Positions 40,603 to 54,558 of a DNA stretch of 64,000 nt are shown one piece after another. The first letter of the stretch is position 1, and every line of letters begins with the position of its first letter. Source of the DNA: Thermomonas sp. S9 (GTDB lineage: Bacteria; Pseudomonadota; Gammaproteobacteria; Xanthomonadales; Xanthomonadaceae); NCBI RefSeq assembly GCF_024704365.1, contig NZ_JAJDFY010000001.1, forward strand, positions 973,001-1,037,000, written 5' to 3'. The position numbers and the translations under genes are program-made. The notes under the pieces are model-generated. The model was not told the DNA's origin, did not search any database, and was given only the letters and a program-made list of their open reading frames with translations.

Positions 40603-41635
40603 ATGCGAAAAGTGATGTGGCAGCTGGCGGCGGTGATGATCGGCGGGTGCATGGCGCTGCCCGTACCCGCGCAGGAGGTGCCGCCGGCGGACGGCATCCG
40701 CACCGAGGCGACGGTGGTGGTGCAGGGCGAACAGCCGGGGCCGGGCATGTGGATCGTGCGCAAGGGCGATCACGAGCTGTACCTGCTCGGCACCCTGGGC
40801 CCGCTGCCGGCGAAGATGCAGTGGCAGGCCGTGCCGCTGCAGCGGGTGCTGGCGAACGCGCAGGAGGTGATCCGCATGCGCGGGGTGCAGATCGATGCCG
40901 ACGTCGGCTTCTTCCGCGGCCTGCTGCTGCTGCCAAAGTTGCTGGGTGCGCGTGACAACCCGGACGGCAAGGTCCTGCGCGAGGTGGTCTCGCCCGCGTC
41001 CTATGCGCGCTGGCAGGGACTGAAGGCGCGCTACATCGGCAACGACGGCGGGGTGGAGAAGCGCCGCCCGCTGTTCGCCGCGCAGGAGCTGTACACCGCG
41101 GCGATGAAGAAAAACGGGCTGGACACCCGCGACCCGGTGTGGCCGGTGGTGGAGAAGGCGATCAAGGACCACCACCCGACGGTGACGGTGGTGAAGGAGA
41201 CCATCGTCATTAAGGACCCCAAGCCGCTGCTGCAGGAATGGTCGAAGACCACGCTCGATGACCTGGCCTGCTTCGACAACACCCTGGCCCGGATCGAGAC
41301 CGACCTCGACGCCATGCGCGCGCGCGCCAATGCCTGGGCCACCGGCGACATGCCGGCGCTGCGCGCGCTGCCGCCGGCCTACCAGTGGGAGGCGTGCAGC
41401 GCCGCCGTCACCGAGGCCGGGATCGGCAAGCGGCTGGGCTTCGGGGATGCCCGCGCCAAATTGCGCGCCAAGTGGCTGGCAGCCGCCGATGCGGCGGCTC
41501 GAGAAGAACGCGGTCAGCTTCGCCGCGCTGCCGCTGAGCGACCTACTCGGCGCGAACGGCTACCTGGCGGCGCTGCAAGCCAGGGGCTATGCGGTGATCG
41601 CCCCGGACGAGAACGAGGATACCGCCGCCGAGTGA
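40603..41635 (+). CDS. TraB/GumN-family protein, frameshifted near 41496
   Basis: Reconstructed 343 residues with a signal peptide (MRKVMWQLAAVMIGGCMALP, cleavage near VPAQE). The GumN/TraB fold begins MWIVRKGDHELYLLGTLGPL, with paired conserved motifs through ALRALPPAYQWEAC. The expected ending lies in the next frame (LEKNAVSFAALPLSDLLGA, then LAALQARGYAV); one extra G in gcggcgg restores it. The family is named after a gene in the Xanthomonas xanthan cluster, but a role in polysaccharide synthesis is not established. It stands alone here, tail-to-tail with dxs. Confidence 0.75.
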
Positions 41636-41648
41636 GCCGGCGTGGCCC

Positions 41649-43553
41649 TCAGGGCGCCGCCTGCGCGACCGCCGCCGTGCCCAGCTGCGGCCAGCGCGCC
41701 AGCACCGCGGCGCGGATGCCGGCCGCGTCCAGCCCGGCCTCGGCCAGCAGCTCTTCGCGGCTGGCATGCGGCTGGAAGGCATCCGGCAGGCCCAGGTGCA
41801 GGACCGGCAGGGCGATGCCTTCGGCGGCCAGCAGCTCGGCCACGCCGCTGCCGGCGCCGCCTGCGACCACGTTGTCCTCGAGGGTGACGAAGCCTTCATG
41901 GCAGGCGGCCAGCTCCAGCAGCAGCGCGCGGTCCAGCGGCTTGACGAAACGCATGTTGACCACGGTCAGGCCGAGCTCGGCGCCGACCTGTTCCGCCGCG
42001 GGCACGATGGCACCGAACGCCAAAAGCGCGATGCGCGCGCCGCGCCGGCGCAGCTGCGCCTGGCCGATCGGCAGCGCCTCCAGGGAGGGCTGCACGGCCA
42101 CGCCTGGCCCCATCCCGCGCGGATAGCGCACCGCCGCCGGGCCGAGATGACGAAAGCCGGTGGTCAGCATCTGCCGGCACTCGTTCTCGTCGGCGGGGGC
42201 CATCACCAGCATGCCCGGCACGCAGCGCAGATAGGACAGGTCGAGGTTGCCGGCGTGGGTGGCGCCGTCCGGGCCGACCACGCCGGCGCGGTCGATCGCC
42301 AGCAGCACGTCCAGATGCTGGAGGGCGACGTCGTGCACCAGCTGGTCGTAGGCGCGCTGCAGGAAGGTCGAGTAGATCGCCACCACCGGCTTGGCGCCTT
42401 CGCAGGCCATGCCGGCGGCCAGCGTCACCGCGTGCTGCTCGGCGATCGCCACGTCGAAATAGCGCTGCGGGTATTCCTGGCTGAAGCGCACCAGGCCCGA
42501 GCCTTCGCGCATCGCCGGGGTGATGCCGAGCAGACGCGGTTCGGCTGCGGCCATGTCGCAGAGCCAGTCGCCGAACACGTCGGTGTAGGTGGGTTTCTTC
42601 GCGCCCGGCCTGGCCACCACGCCCTTGGCCGGGTCGAACGGGCCGACCGCGTGGTAGCCGATCTGGTCGCCCTCGGCCAGTTCGTAGCCCTTGCCCTTGG
42701 TGGTGATGACGTGCAGCAGCTGCGGCCCTTTCAGGCCCTTGAGGGTCTTCAGGGTGGCCAGCAGGGCCGGGATGTCATGGCCGTCGATCGGGCCGGTGTA
42801 GTGGAAGCCCATCTCCTCGAACAGGGTGGAGGGCACGAACATGCCCTTCCAGTGTTCTTCCCAGCGCCTGACGAAGCGCGCGGTCGGGGTGTGCTTGTCG
42901 CCCAGCAGCTTCTTGCCGCCCTCGCGCAGGGCGTTCAGGGTGCGGCTGCCGGACAGCCGGCCGAGCATCTTGGTCAGCCCGCCCACCGCCTCGCTGATCG
43001 ACATCCGGTTGTCGTTGAGGATCACCAGCATGTCCGGCTCCGGCTCCATCCCGCCGGCGTGGCCGAGCGCCTCGTAGGCCATGCCCGCGGTCATCGCGCC
43101 GTCGCCGATCACCGCTACCACGCGGCGGTCGTGGCCGGCGCGGGCATTGGCGATGGCCATGCCCAGCGCAGCCGAGATCGAGGTGGAGGAGTGGCCGACG
43201 CCAAAGGTGTCGTATTCGGACTCCTCGCGCTTGGGGAACGGCGCCACCCCGCCTTTCTGCTTGACCGTGTGGATGCGGCCGCGGCGGCCGGTGAGGATCT
43301 TGTGCGGATAGCACTGGTGGCCGACGTCCCACACCAGGCGATCATTCGGGGTGTCGTACAGGTAATGCAGGACGGTGGTCAGCTCCACCACCCCCAGCCC
43401 GGCGCCGAAGTGCCCGCCCGACTTGCCCACCGACTCGATCAGGTAGGCGCGCAGCTCGTCGGCCACCGCGCGCAGCTCGGTCTCCGGCAGCTGGCGCAGG
43501 TCGGCGGGGCTGTCGATCCGCGACAGCAAAGGATAGCGGGAGGCATCGATCAT
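41649..43553 (-). CDS. dxs: 1-deoxy-D-xylulose-5-phosphate synthase
   Basis: 634 residues, full length. It condenses pyruvate and glyceraldehyde-3-phosphate with thiamine diphosphate, the first step of the MEP isoprenoid pathway. The thiamine site is [20 protein letters not shown] with the partner Asn/Asp in [13 protein letters not shown]. The transketolase middle domain has [19 protein letters not shown], and an early [14 protein letters not shown] is typical. No other MEP gene is adjacent. The upstream transporter starts about 860 bp away on the same strand. Confidence 0.97.
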   Translation of the reverse strand: MIDASRYPLLSRIDSPADLRQLPETELRAVADELRAYLIESVGKSGGHFGAGLGVVELTTVLHYLYDTPNDRLVWDVGHQCYPHKILTGRRGRIHTVKQKGGVAPFPKREESEYDTFGVGHSSTSISAALGMAIANARAGHDRRVVAVIGDGAMTAGMAYEALGHAGGMEPEPDMLVILNDNRMSISEAVGGLTKMLGRLSGSRTLNALREGGKKLLGDKHTPTARFVRRWEEHWKGMFVPSTLFEEMGFHYTGPIDGHDIPALLATLKTLKGLKGPQLLHVITTKGKGYELAEGDQIGYHAVGPFDPAKGVVARPGAKKPTYTDVFGDWLCDMAAAEPRLLGITPAMREGSGLVRFSQEYPQRYFDVAIAEQHAVTLAAGMACEGAKPVVAIYSTFLQRAYDQLVHDVALQHLDVLLAIDRAGVVGPDGATHAGNLDLSYLRCVPGMLVMAPADENECRQMLTTGFRHLGPAAVRYPRGMGPGVAVQPSLEALPIGQAQLRRRGARIALLAFGAIVPAAEQVGAELGLTVVNMRFVKPLDRALLLELAACHEGFVTLEDNVVAGGAGSGVAELLAAEGIALPVLHLGLPDAFQPHASREELLAEAGLDAAGIRAAVLARWPQLGTAAVAQAAP

Positions 43554-43607
43554 CCGGCTATTGTCGCGCCGCGGCCGGGTGCGGGCAATGCAAGCCGGGG
43601 CGGAATT

Positions 43608-44414
43608 TCAGTCCAGCGGGAACGGATGCGGTGGCTGCGCCGGATCGTTGTCGGCGGCGGCCCGCCGGATCAGCGCCTGCGCGCGCGCTTCGCCCAGATA
43701 GCGGTGGATGCCGGCGCGGGCCAGGTACAGCAGCGGGATCAAGGCCACCGCCGCCAGCAGCTTGTAGGCGTAATTCAGCGAGGCCACCGCCAGGAACCGC
43801 GAGGCCGGCCAGTGCGCCGGGCCCAGCACGAAGGCGATGTACAGCACCACGAAGCTGTCCACCAGCTGCGACACCGCGGTGGAGCCGGTGGCGCGCAGCC
43901 AGGCGTGGCGCTCGCCGGTGCGGCGGCGGATGTGGTGGAAGGTGTGGATGTCCACCAGCTGGCCGATCAGGAACGCCACCAGCGAGCCGACCGTGATCCA
44001 CATGCCCTGGCCGAAGATGGCGGCGTAGGCCGCCTGGTAGTCCGGCACCCCCTGGTTCTGGGCGCTGCCCACCCACCAGCCGGCCGGCGCCAGCTGGATG
44101 GCGATGAAGGCGAACAGGAAGGCGTAGGCCACCAGCCCGGCCGCGAGGTAGCTGATCAGGCGCACCCCGCGCCTGCCGAAGTACTCGTTGACCGTGTCGG
44201 TCATGATGAACACGATCGGCCAGATCACGGTGCCGGCGGTGAAGTCCAACGTGCCGCCTTCACCCAGCAGCTGCCAGTGCACCGGGGCGATGCCGAGGGT
44301 GCCTTCCAGCGAGAAGATCTTGACCCCGATGAACTCGGCCAGCACCGCGTTCACGCAGAAGAACGCGGCCAGCGCGATGAACAGCCGTACCGTGCGGTCG
44401 TCGAGCGCGCGCAT
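43608..44414 (-). CDS. Queuosine-precursor transporter (YhhQ/DUF165 family)
   Basis: 268 residues with about six membrane helices. The family signature TDTVNEYFGRRGVRLISY follows an early NAVLAEFIGVKIF. GSLVAFLIGQLVDIHTFHHI and STAVSQLVDSFVVLYIAF complete the pattern. Characterised members import the tRNA-modification precursors preQ0/preQ1. The C-terminus is polar and longer than usual (QPPHPFPLD). The start is 4 bp from the stop of the upstream DUF502 gene, so the two are likely one transcript. Confidence 0.85.
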   Translation of the reverse strand: MRALDDRTVRLFIALAAFFCVNAVLAEFIGVKIFSLEGTLGIAPVHWQLLGEGGTLDFTAGTVIWPIVFIMTDTVNEYFGRRGVRLISYLAAGLVAYAFLFAFIAIQLAPAGWWVGSAQNQGVPDYQAAYAAIFGQGMWITVGSLVAFLIGQLVDIHTFHHIRRRTGERHAWLRATGSTAVSQLVDSFVVLYIAFVLGPAHWPASRFLAVASLNYAYKLLAAVALIPLLYLARAGIHRYLGEARAQALIRRAAADNDPAQPPHPFPLD

Positions 44415-44417
44415 CGG

Positions 44418-45095
44418 TCAGGAAGCCTGCCCGGGCGGCGTGAACGGGATGTGCTCGGGCGCCACCGCGCCACCACTGATGATGAAGCCCATCGCCTGAT
44501 CGACCGTCCAGTCGGTCGGCGTGAGCTTTTCCACCGGCACGATTTCCAGATAGCCGGAGGTCGGGTTGGGCGTGGTCGGCACGTACACCGCCGCCAGTTC
44601 GCGGCCGCTGCCCTGTTCACGCATGACCCGGGTGACGAAGCCGATCGACTTCATCTGGTCGTGCGGGAAGTCGATCAGCACCACCCGCTGGGTGCCGTCC
44701 GGCTTGGTCTGCAGGATGTCCAGCAGTTTGCGCGCGCTGCCGTATACGGTATTGGCCAGCGGGATGCGCGCCACCAGCGCCTCCAGCCAGCGCAGCAGGC
44801 GCTGGCCCACCACCCGGCGCGCCAGCCAGCCGGCCAGCAGGATGAAGGCGATCGTGGCCACCAGGGCGATCCCGCTTTGCACCCAGGGCTCCACCAGCCA
44901 GCCGAAGGCGCGCGGGTTGCCCGCGGCGATCTCCTGCAGGCCAGGCTCCACCAGCGGCTTGCTGAGGCTGCCCAGCAGGCCGAATACGAACTTCAGGACG
45001 GCCCAGGTCAGCCACAGCGGCAGCAGGGTGAGCAGGCCGGTCAGGAACAGGCGCTGCAGGCGTTGGCCGAGCTGGCCGAGAGAGGGGGAAGGCAT
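44418..45095 (-). CDS. DUF502-family membrane protein
   Basis: 225 residues with two membrane helices (LFLTGLLTLLPLWLTWAVL and ALVATIAFILLAGWLARRV). The conserved family stretches IPLANTVYGSARKLLDIL and VVLIDFPHDQMKSIGFVT are present, followed by VYVPTTPNPTSGYLEIVP. The function of the family is unknown. The start at 45095 is supported by the family-like beginning (MPSPSLGQLGQRLQRLFLTG). The open frame upstream of it is GC-driven. Confidence 0.8.
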   Translation of the reverse strand: MPSPSLGQLGQRLQRLFLTGLLTLLPLWLTWAVLKFVFGLLGSLSKPLVEPGLQEIAAGNPRAFGWLVEPWVQSGIALVATIAFILLAGWLARRVVGQRLLRWLEALVARIPLANTVYGSARKLLDILQTKPDGTQRVVLIDFPHDQMKSIGFVTRVMREQGSGRELAAVYVPTTPNPTSGYLEIVPVEKLTPTDWTVDQAMGFIISGGAVAPEHIPFTPPGQAS

Positions 45096-45352
45096 GCGCG
45101 CAGTGTACCGGCTTGCCGGGGGCAAGCGCGGGCTGGCCGGGCCGATTACCGGAAAAACCACGCCTCGCGCACGCTCTTCACCATGAGCTGCCCAGCCCCG
45201 TCGCGATAGTCGGCGAGAGCCGTGATGCGGTGGCGGCGTTCAGCGCCTGCGCCGGGAGATCGCCGCCGGCAACGCCGGTCTGGCGATGCGCACCACGCAG
45301 CGGGCCGATGCCTGATGCAGCAGATGGCGCGGTTCCGCCTGCGCTGAAGGCG

Positions 45353-47340
45353 TCAGCCGCCGCGCACGAGGCGGATGCCGACGTCGTCGTAGCCGCGGCT
45401 GGCGTCCAGCGGCTGCGGCTTGCCGCTGGCCATGCGCTGGGTGCAGGCGCGGTCGGCGCACAGCGACAGCCAGCTGGCCGGGGCCGCGGGCTGGCCCTGC
45501 AGTTCGCCGGCGCTGGGCAGCCGGTAGCGGTGGCCGTCCTGCGCGCCTTGCCAGGCCGCATACGCCAGCGCGTCGGCGGCGGACACGCAGGCCACCGGCC
45601 GGCGCTCGCCGCCCAGCAGGTTGTCCCAGCGCAGCCTGCGGCCGAGGAAACCGCGGCCGCAGGCGGCCGCCTCGCGGCCGGTGGCGCGCGCGAAGCGGGC
45701 GTAATCGGCGCGGCTGACAGTGACCAGCTCGGGCGTGACGGCGGCCTGTTGCGGGGGGTCGGCGCTCGTTTCACCGCGCTTCTCTTGGTTGTTTTGTTCG
45801 TTCGCGGCCAGCGCCCGCAGCCGGGTCTGCAGGCTGCGCGCCCGCGCCGGTTCCAGCTCCAGCCAGGGCGTGGTGGCGGCGTACAGGCGGCTGGCATCGG
45901 CGCGGGTGGCGGGCTTGGCCAGCAGCAGGGTGATGCGGTCGTCCAGGGTCGCGCCCAGGCGCTGGCGCAGCTGCGCGATCGCCGCGCCAGTGCCACCGCG
46001 GCGCTTGTCCAGGGTCTGCGCGCGCTGGAACGCCAGCCGCGCGCCGGCGGCGTCGTCGTTGCGCAGGGCGCGGTCGGCGGCATCGGCCAGCGCATCGAAC
46101 AGCAGCGCGGTCAGGCGCAGCGTCTCAGGATGGGTGGGATTGGCCAGCCACGCGGCCTCCACACTGGCCCAGGCGTTGCCGTTCGGCGGAGCCAGTAGCT
46201 GGCCGACGCGCAGCTGCTGCTCGGCATTGGCGATGTAGGCGCGCAGGCCGAAATCCTGCGCTTCCTCGGCCGGGGAGTTGCGGTGATGGCGGCCGTGGCG
46301 GGCGCTTCGGCGGCAGCCGCGGCGGTCTGCGACGACGCCTGTGCGCTGCCGGCGGAGGCCCCGGCCGGCGGGCGCTGGAGATAGACATAGCCCAATGCCA
46401 ACACCAGCGCGATGGCCGCGCCGCCCAGCAGCGCCGGCAGGCGCCAGCGCGCGGGCGGCGGGGCGTCCGCCGCGGGCAGCGCGTCGGGCGGGATTTCCAC
46501 CGCCGCGAAGCCGCGCCCGGCGCGGCGTTCCACCTCGTCCAGCGCGGCCAGCATTTCGTTGGCACTGGCGAAGCGTTCGCCCGGCTGTTTGGCCATCGCG
46601 CGGTCGATGAAGCCCTGCCAGTGGCGCAGCGGCGAGGGCAGCCGTGGCACCGGCTCCTGCACGTGCTTGAGGGCCATGGTGAGAGCGTCGCCGGCGGCAT
46701 AGGGCAGGCGCCCGACCAGCATTTCCCAGGTCAGCACGCCGATGCTGTAGAGATCGGCGCGACGGTCCACTTCCTGCCCGCGCGCCTGCTCCGGCGGCAT
46801 GTAGGCGGTGCTGCCCACGGCCAGCCCGGCGGTGGTCAGGCGCGGGTTGCTGCCGCGCCGCAGGGCGATGCCGAAATCCGCCAGCAGCGGGCGGTCGCTG
46901 TCGTCGAACAGCACGTTCTCGGCCTTGACGTCGCGATGCACCACCCCGCGCACGTGCGCGTAATCCAGCGCCTGCAGGAGGCTGCGCAGGATCGAAGCCA
47001 CCTTGGGCTGGTCGCCGGCCAGCTTGCGCTGCCCCAGATGCCCGTGCGAGAGATAGGGCATCGCGTAGAACGGCAGGCCGTCGCGGGTGCGCCCGACCTC
47101 GTAGATGCCGACGATGTTGGGGTGTTCCAGCCGCGCGATGATGCGCGCCTCGTTCTCGAAGCGCGCGCGGCTCACCTCGTCGGTGAGCACCTCGGCCAGC
47201 ATCACCTTCAGCGCCACCTTGCGTTCCAGCGACAGCTGCTCGGCCAGATACACGGTGGACATGCCGCCGTGCCCGATCACCCGCAGGATGCGGTAGCCGT
47301 CGATTTCCGGGAACCCCTTCTCCGTCACGCCGTTCCTCAT
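45353..47340 (-). CDS. Membrane Ser/Thr protein kinase with a C-terminal FGE-like domain, frameshifted at 46272-46275
   Basis: Reconstructed 662 residues. Kinase domain (about 15-275): Gly-rich loop IGHGGMSTVYLAEQL, catalytic Lys in VALKVM, HRDVKAENVLF, LADFGIALRR and a P+1 region GSTAYMPPEQARGQE. A membrane helix (LPALLGGAAIALVLALGYVY) and Ala/Thr linker follow. One C missing from CCCC restores the frame to AEEAQDFGLRAYIANAEQQL. The outer part has helical repeats and ends in a segment like a truncated formylglycine-generating/SUMF1 fold (SRADYARFARATGREAAACG, ADALAYAAWQG, YRLPSAGEL, GYDDVGIRLVRG). It is PpkA-like in layout; the signal and targets are unknown. Confidence 0.78.
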
Positions 47341-47404
47341 TGCATTCGACCCCTGGGGCGAGGATACGACGATCGCGGCGACGGTTGGAATCGGGCCGCC
47401 CTGG

Positions 47405-47564
47405 CTAGGGAAGGTCTGAACAACGCCATCCAGGCGTTGTCAGCCCACGCCGAGTCCGGTACAGGCCCGGACTCGGCTCACACGCATCCATCACTTGCGT
47501 GATGGATGCGTGGCCGGCCCTCCATGGCCGGCGGGAACCTCTGAGTTGATCAGACCTTCCCTAG
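47405..47564. repeat. 160-bp hairpin-rich element with 20-bp terminal inverted repeats (MITE-like)
   Basis: Ends: CTAGGGAAGGTCTGAACAAC (47405-47424), matching the reverse complement of the right end at 19 of 20 positions. The outer 15 bp are perfect (47405-47419 with 47550-47564). Inside are four successive hairpins with stems 47420-47427/47433-47440 (8 bp), 47449-47459/47467-47477 (11 bp), 47481-47494/47499-47512 (14 bp, TTGC loop) and 47513-47519/47526-47532 (7 bp). There is no coding capacity. It lies upstream of the kinase start, and its right end supplies the TAG stop of the neighbouring DUF4442 gene. The CTAG at each tip could be a target duplication. Confidence 0.85.
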
Positions 47565-48010
47565 CGCCCCGGCTTGCGGCGCACGTAGAGCTGCTTGCGC
47601 ACCCGCGCGATGAGCTGGCCGTCGCGGTCGCGGATGTCGTTCTCGAACCAGCGCAGCACCTTGCCACCCCCGGCTGCCTCGGCGCGGAGGGCATCCAGCG
47701 TGGGATCGTCGAGGTGGAATTCGGTATGCACGGTGCCGCGCCCGGGGCGGACGAACTCGATCTCGCCGGCCTTGTCCCAGACCCGATGCTCGCGCCCGAG
47801 GTGGTGCAGCACCAGCAGCATCCAGAACGGGTCGGTCATCGCAAACAGGCTGCCGCCGAAGTGCGTGCCGACGTAGTTGCGGTTCCACGGGCGCATGCGC
47901 AGTTCCACCCGCGCGTGCCGGTAGTCGGGTGACAGGGCGGTGACGTGGATGCCGGCGAACAGGAACGGCGGCCACAGGTTCAGCCCGTGGCGCAGGACGC
48001 CTGCGCGCAT
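47561..48010 (-). CDS. DUF4442 hotdog-fold thioesterase-like protein
   Basis: 149 residues. The hotdog pattern is visible: NLWPPFLFAGIHVTALSPDY, the central helix NRNYVGTHFGGSLFAMTDPF, and later strands GEIEFVRPGRGTVHTEF. Members resemble acyl-CoA thioesterases, but a catalytic residue is not certain. The stop codon TAG lies inside the terminal repeat of the 160-bp element, so the original C-terminus may have been longer or different. It starts 3 bp after the thioredoxin-TPR stop, suggesting one transcript. Confidence 0.75.
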   Translation of the reverse strand: MRAGVLRHGLNLWPPFLFAGIHVTALSPDYRHARVELRMRPWNRNYVGTHFGGSLFAMTDPFWMLLVLHHLGREHRVWDKAGEIEFVRPGRGTVHTEFHLDDPTLDALRAEAAGGGKVLRWFENDIRDRDGQLIARVRKQLYVRRKPGR

Positions 48011-48013
48011 GGC

Positions 48014-48886
48014 TCAGGCCAGCAGGATGGCCGACATCTGGCGGCGCACCCGGCCCACCAGGTCCTCGTCATCGAGGATGCGGAAGGCGTCGATCAGGCT
48101 CCTGCGCGCCAGGCCGTCACCATAGGCGCGGTCGCGGCGCAGCATCTCGATGAACTGCGACAGACCGGCTTCGGCATCGCCCGATATCAGCTTGCGGACG
48201 CCGAGCAGATGGCGGGCACGCAGGTCGCCTGGATCGGCGGCAATCGCAGCCTGCAGCACTTCAGCCGGTGGCGCGTCCTTGAGCAACGCGGCAAAACCCA
48301 GGCGCGCGCGCGCCTTGACCGCGCGGTCGTCGGTGGCGAGGTTGGCGGGCAGCGCGTCCAGCAGCTGCTCCGCCTCGGTGGCGGCGCCGGTCTGCAGCAG
48401 CGCCAGCGCCAGGTCCAGCTTGAGCCCGGCCTCGTCCGGCGCGGCCTCGATCGCCTTGCGCAGGCGCATCACCTCGGCATGCGGATCCAGCGGCGGCGCG
48501 GAGGTGGGCGCAGCCTCCTCGGCCGGGGCCGCGGCCGGCGCGATCCCGTGGTGCCTGAGGAACTCGCGCAGCTGGCCTTCCGGCAGCGCGCCGGGGAAGC
48601 CGTCCACCAGCTGCCCGTCCTTCACCAGCATGACCGTGGGCACCGAGCGGATCTGGAACGCGGCAGCCAGCTCCTGCTCCTTGTCCACGTCCACCTTCGC
48701 CAGCACGAACGCGCCGTGGTAGTCGGCGGCCAGCTTCTCCAGGATCGGCCCGAGGGTCTTGCACGGGCCGCACCAGCTCGCCCAGAAATCCACCAGCACC
48801 GGGGTTTCCAGCGACTTGCGGATCACCGTGTCCTCGAAGGTCGCGGCGGTGGCGTCGAACACATGGGGCTTGGCGGTGTCGGTCAT
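48014..48886 (-). CDS. Thioredoxin-TPR protein (YbbN/CnoX-like)
   Basis: 290 residues. An N-terminal thioredoxin domain has an intact active site (DFWASWCGPCKTLGPILEKL) and cis-Pro (RSVPTVMLVKDG). After an Ala/Pro linker at about 110-135, a helical TPR-like domain follows (AEVMRLRKAIEAAPDEAGLK, LLDALPANLATDDRAVKAR). The E. coli homologue is a chaperone-like holdase working with GroEL. Unlike E. coli, the Cys pair is kept here, so it may also act as a reductase. It is cytoplasmic and divergent from the DUF998 gene across 40 bp. Confidence 0.87.
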   Translation of the reverse strand: MTDTAKPHVFDATAATFEDTVIRKSLETPVLVDFWASWCGPCKTLGPILEKLAADYHGAFVLAKVDVDKEQELAAAFQIRSVPTVMLVKDGQLVDGFPGALPEGQLREFLRHHGIAPAAAPAEEAAPTSAPPLDPHAEVMRLRKAIEAAPDEAGLKLDLALALLQTGAATEAEQLLDALPANLATDDRAVKARARLGFAALLKDAPPAEVLQAAIAADPGDLRARHLLGVRKLISGDAEAGLSQFIEMLRRDRAYGDGLARRSLIDAFRILDDEDLVGRVRRQMSAILLA

Positions 48887-48926
48887 GGCAGGGGAAATGG
48901 AAAAGAGACGCGCTTAAGATGGGGAC

Positions 48927-49517
48927 ATGGATGTTTCATTCAAGCGCGCCGGGGTCTGGCTGGCGCTGGTTTCGTTCCTGCTGGCAGTGCTGCTGGCGGG
49001 AATCGGTGTGCCGGAGTATTCGCACCGCACCCATCCGCTGGCGCTGCGCGGCGCCAGCGGACTGCCGGGGGCCTGGCTGTTCAACGCGGTGGTCTTCGTG
49101 CTGCCGGGATTGGCGCTGCTGCTGGCAGCGCAGGGGCTGCGGCCGGCGCTGGCACGGGTGGGGTGGCCGGCGCGGATCGGGCTGACGCTGGTGCAGGGCT
49201 CGGCGCTGGCGTTCGCGGCGCAGGGCCTGCTGCCGCTGGATCCGCGCGACGTGGACGCCGCCGCAAGCCGCTGGCATGTGCTTGCGTGGATGTTGTGGTG
49301 GATCGCGTTCGTGCCCGGCGCGCTGCTGCTGGCGCTAAGTGCCGGGCGGGGGCGGGGCTTCGCAGGGGCCTGCGTGGCGGCGGCGGTCGCGGTGCCGCTA
49401 CTGGCGGTGCTGGCGCCGATCGGGGCCTGGGTCGGGTTGGCCCAGCGCCTCGCCTTCCTGGCCTGGTTCGGCTGGTGGCTGCTGGCGGCGCGTGCGTTCA
49501 GCCGTAGCGCAGCTTGA
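48927..49517 (+). CDS. DUF998-family membrane protein
   Basis: 196 residues with about six membrane helices. The pattern VPEYSHRTHPLALRGASGLP, GAWLFNAVVFVLPGLALLL and SRWHVLAWMLWWIAFVPGAL fits DUF998. Function unknown. The last 20 bases overlap the end of the converging SemiSWEET gene, so the two stops lie inside each other's reading frames. No terminator fits between them. Confidence 0.65.
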   Translation: MDVSFKRAGVWLALVSFLLAVLLAGIGVPEYSHRTHPLALRGASGLPGAWLFNAVVFVLPGLALLLAAQGLRPALARVGWPARIGLTLVQGSALAFAAQGLLPLDPRDVDAAASRWHVLAWMLWWIAFVPGALLLALSAGRGRGFAGACVAAAVAVPLLAVLAPIGAWVGLAQRLAFLAWFGWWLLAARAFSRSAA

Positions 49518-49745
49518 GGATCAGGATCGTCGCTGCCAGCGCGAACGTCACCAGGTTGGAGACGATCATCGGCCACGAGTGCAGGAACAGCCCGTAGCCG
49601 AACCAGCAGGCCACGCCGAAGGTGAATACCACGTACATCCACAGCGAGATGCCGTGGGTCTCGCGGGTGCGGATGGTCTTGATCGCCTGCGGCACGAACG
49701 ACAGGGTGGTGCAGGTCGCCGCCAGGTACCCCATCCACTCCAGGT

Positions 49746-49749
<4 letters not shown>
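49498..49749 (-). CDS. SemiSWEET-type sugar transporter (PQ-loop)
   Basis: 83 residues, three membrane helices: one SWEET repeat that works as a dimer. The PQ motif is in TTLSFVPQAIKTIRTRETHG, followed by ISLWMYVVFTFGVACWFGYG and the last helix IVSNLVTFALAATILILKL. Family members move small sugars by facilitated diffusion. Its start overlaps the stop of the amidohydrolase gene by 4 bp, and its 3' end overlaps the converging DUF998 gene by 20 bp. Confidence 0.9.
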
Positions 49750-53935
<4,186 letters not shown>

Positions 53936-54029
53936 GCGCGGGAGCCAATCGTGCGCGCCCGATCGTGCGCCGCCTTGCCGGGGACGAGGTGGCGCAACGC
54001 CCCGGCCGTTTTCGCCTAGACTGCCCGGC

Positions 54030-54542
54030 ATGAACGCCCGTCTCGCCGTCCTCGTGCTGTCCGCCGCTGCGCTGCTGTCCGGCTGCGGCTTCCATCTGCG
54101 CAACGCGCTCAACCTGCCGGCCAATCTTGGCCCGGTGCGGGTGGTCACCGCCGACCGCTACAGCCCGCTGGGCGGTATGCTGGCCGACGGCCTGCGCCGC
54201 GCCGGCGCGCAGCCGGCCGCACCCGACGCCAGCGAGGGCGTGGCCACCCTGCAGGTGATTTCGGAGAACTGGGCGGATACCCCGATCAGCAACGATCAGT
54301 CCGGGCGCGCGCTGGAATACCTGCTGCGCTACGCGGTGGTGTTCAGCCTGCGCCGCGCCGATGGCAGCGTGGCGGTGCCGCAGCAGTCGGTGGAGCTCTC
54401 GCGCGACTATCTGGCGCCCGCGGTGGATTCGATCGGCAAGGCCAGCGAGCGCGAGCTGCTGGTGCGCGAACTGCAGCGCGACATGGCCGCCTCGATCCTG
54501 CGTCGGGTGGACGCCGCTTCGGCGCCCGCCGGCGCGCACTAA
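54030..54542 (+). CDS. lptE: LPS-assembly lipoprotein
   Basis: 170 residues. A lipoprotein signal ends at the lipobox LLSGCGFHLRNALNLPANLG, the typical LptE start. The middle (LQVISENWADTPISNDQSGR, LEYLLRYAVVFSL) and end follow the family. LptE plugs the LptD barrel and helps insert LPS in the outer membrane. It lies between leuS and holA as in other gammaproteobacteria. 16 bp separate its stop from the holA start. Confidence 0.93.
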   Translation: MNARLAVLVLSAAALLSGCGFHLRNALNLPANLGPVRVVTADRYSPLGGMLADGLRRAGAQPAAPDASEGVATLQVISENWADTPISNDQSGRALEYLLRYAVVFSLRRADGSVAVPQQSVELSRDYLAPAVDSIGKASERELLVRELQRDMAASILRRVDAASAPAGAH

Positions 54543-54558
54543 AGGCGCACCCGCCGCG

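Noticed and set aside
41766..45209. A reading frame of more than 1100 codons on the + strand opposite dxs, the YhhQ-like gene and DUF502
   Set aside because: It is antisense to three well-recognised genes, is rich in His, Gly, Val and Arg, and has no family resemblance. Such frames arise from GC-rich third positions on the opposite strand. The same applies to long frames opposite the M1 peptidase, gcvP and leuS.
45096..45352. Possible short gene between DUF502 and the kinase (a minus-strand frame ending VREAWFFR)
   Set aside because: No clear start, ribosome site or family match; the 257 bp hold nothing I can support.
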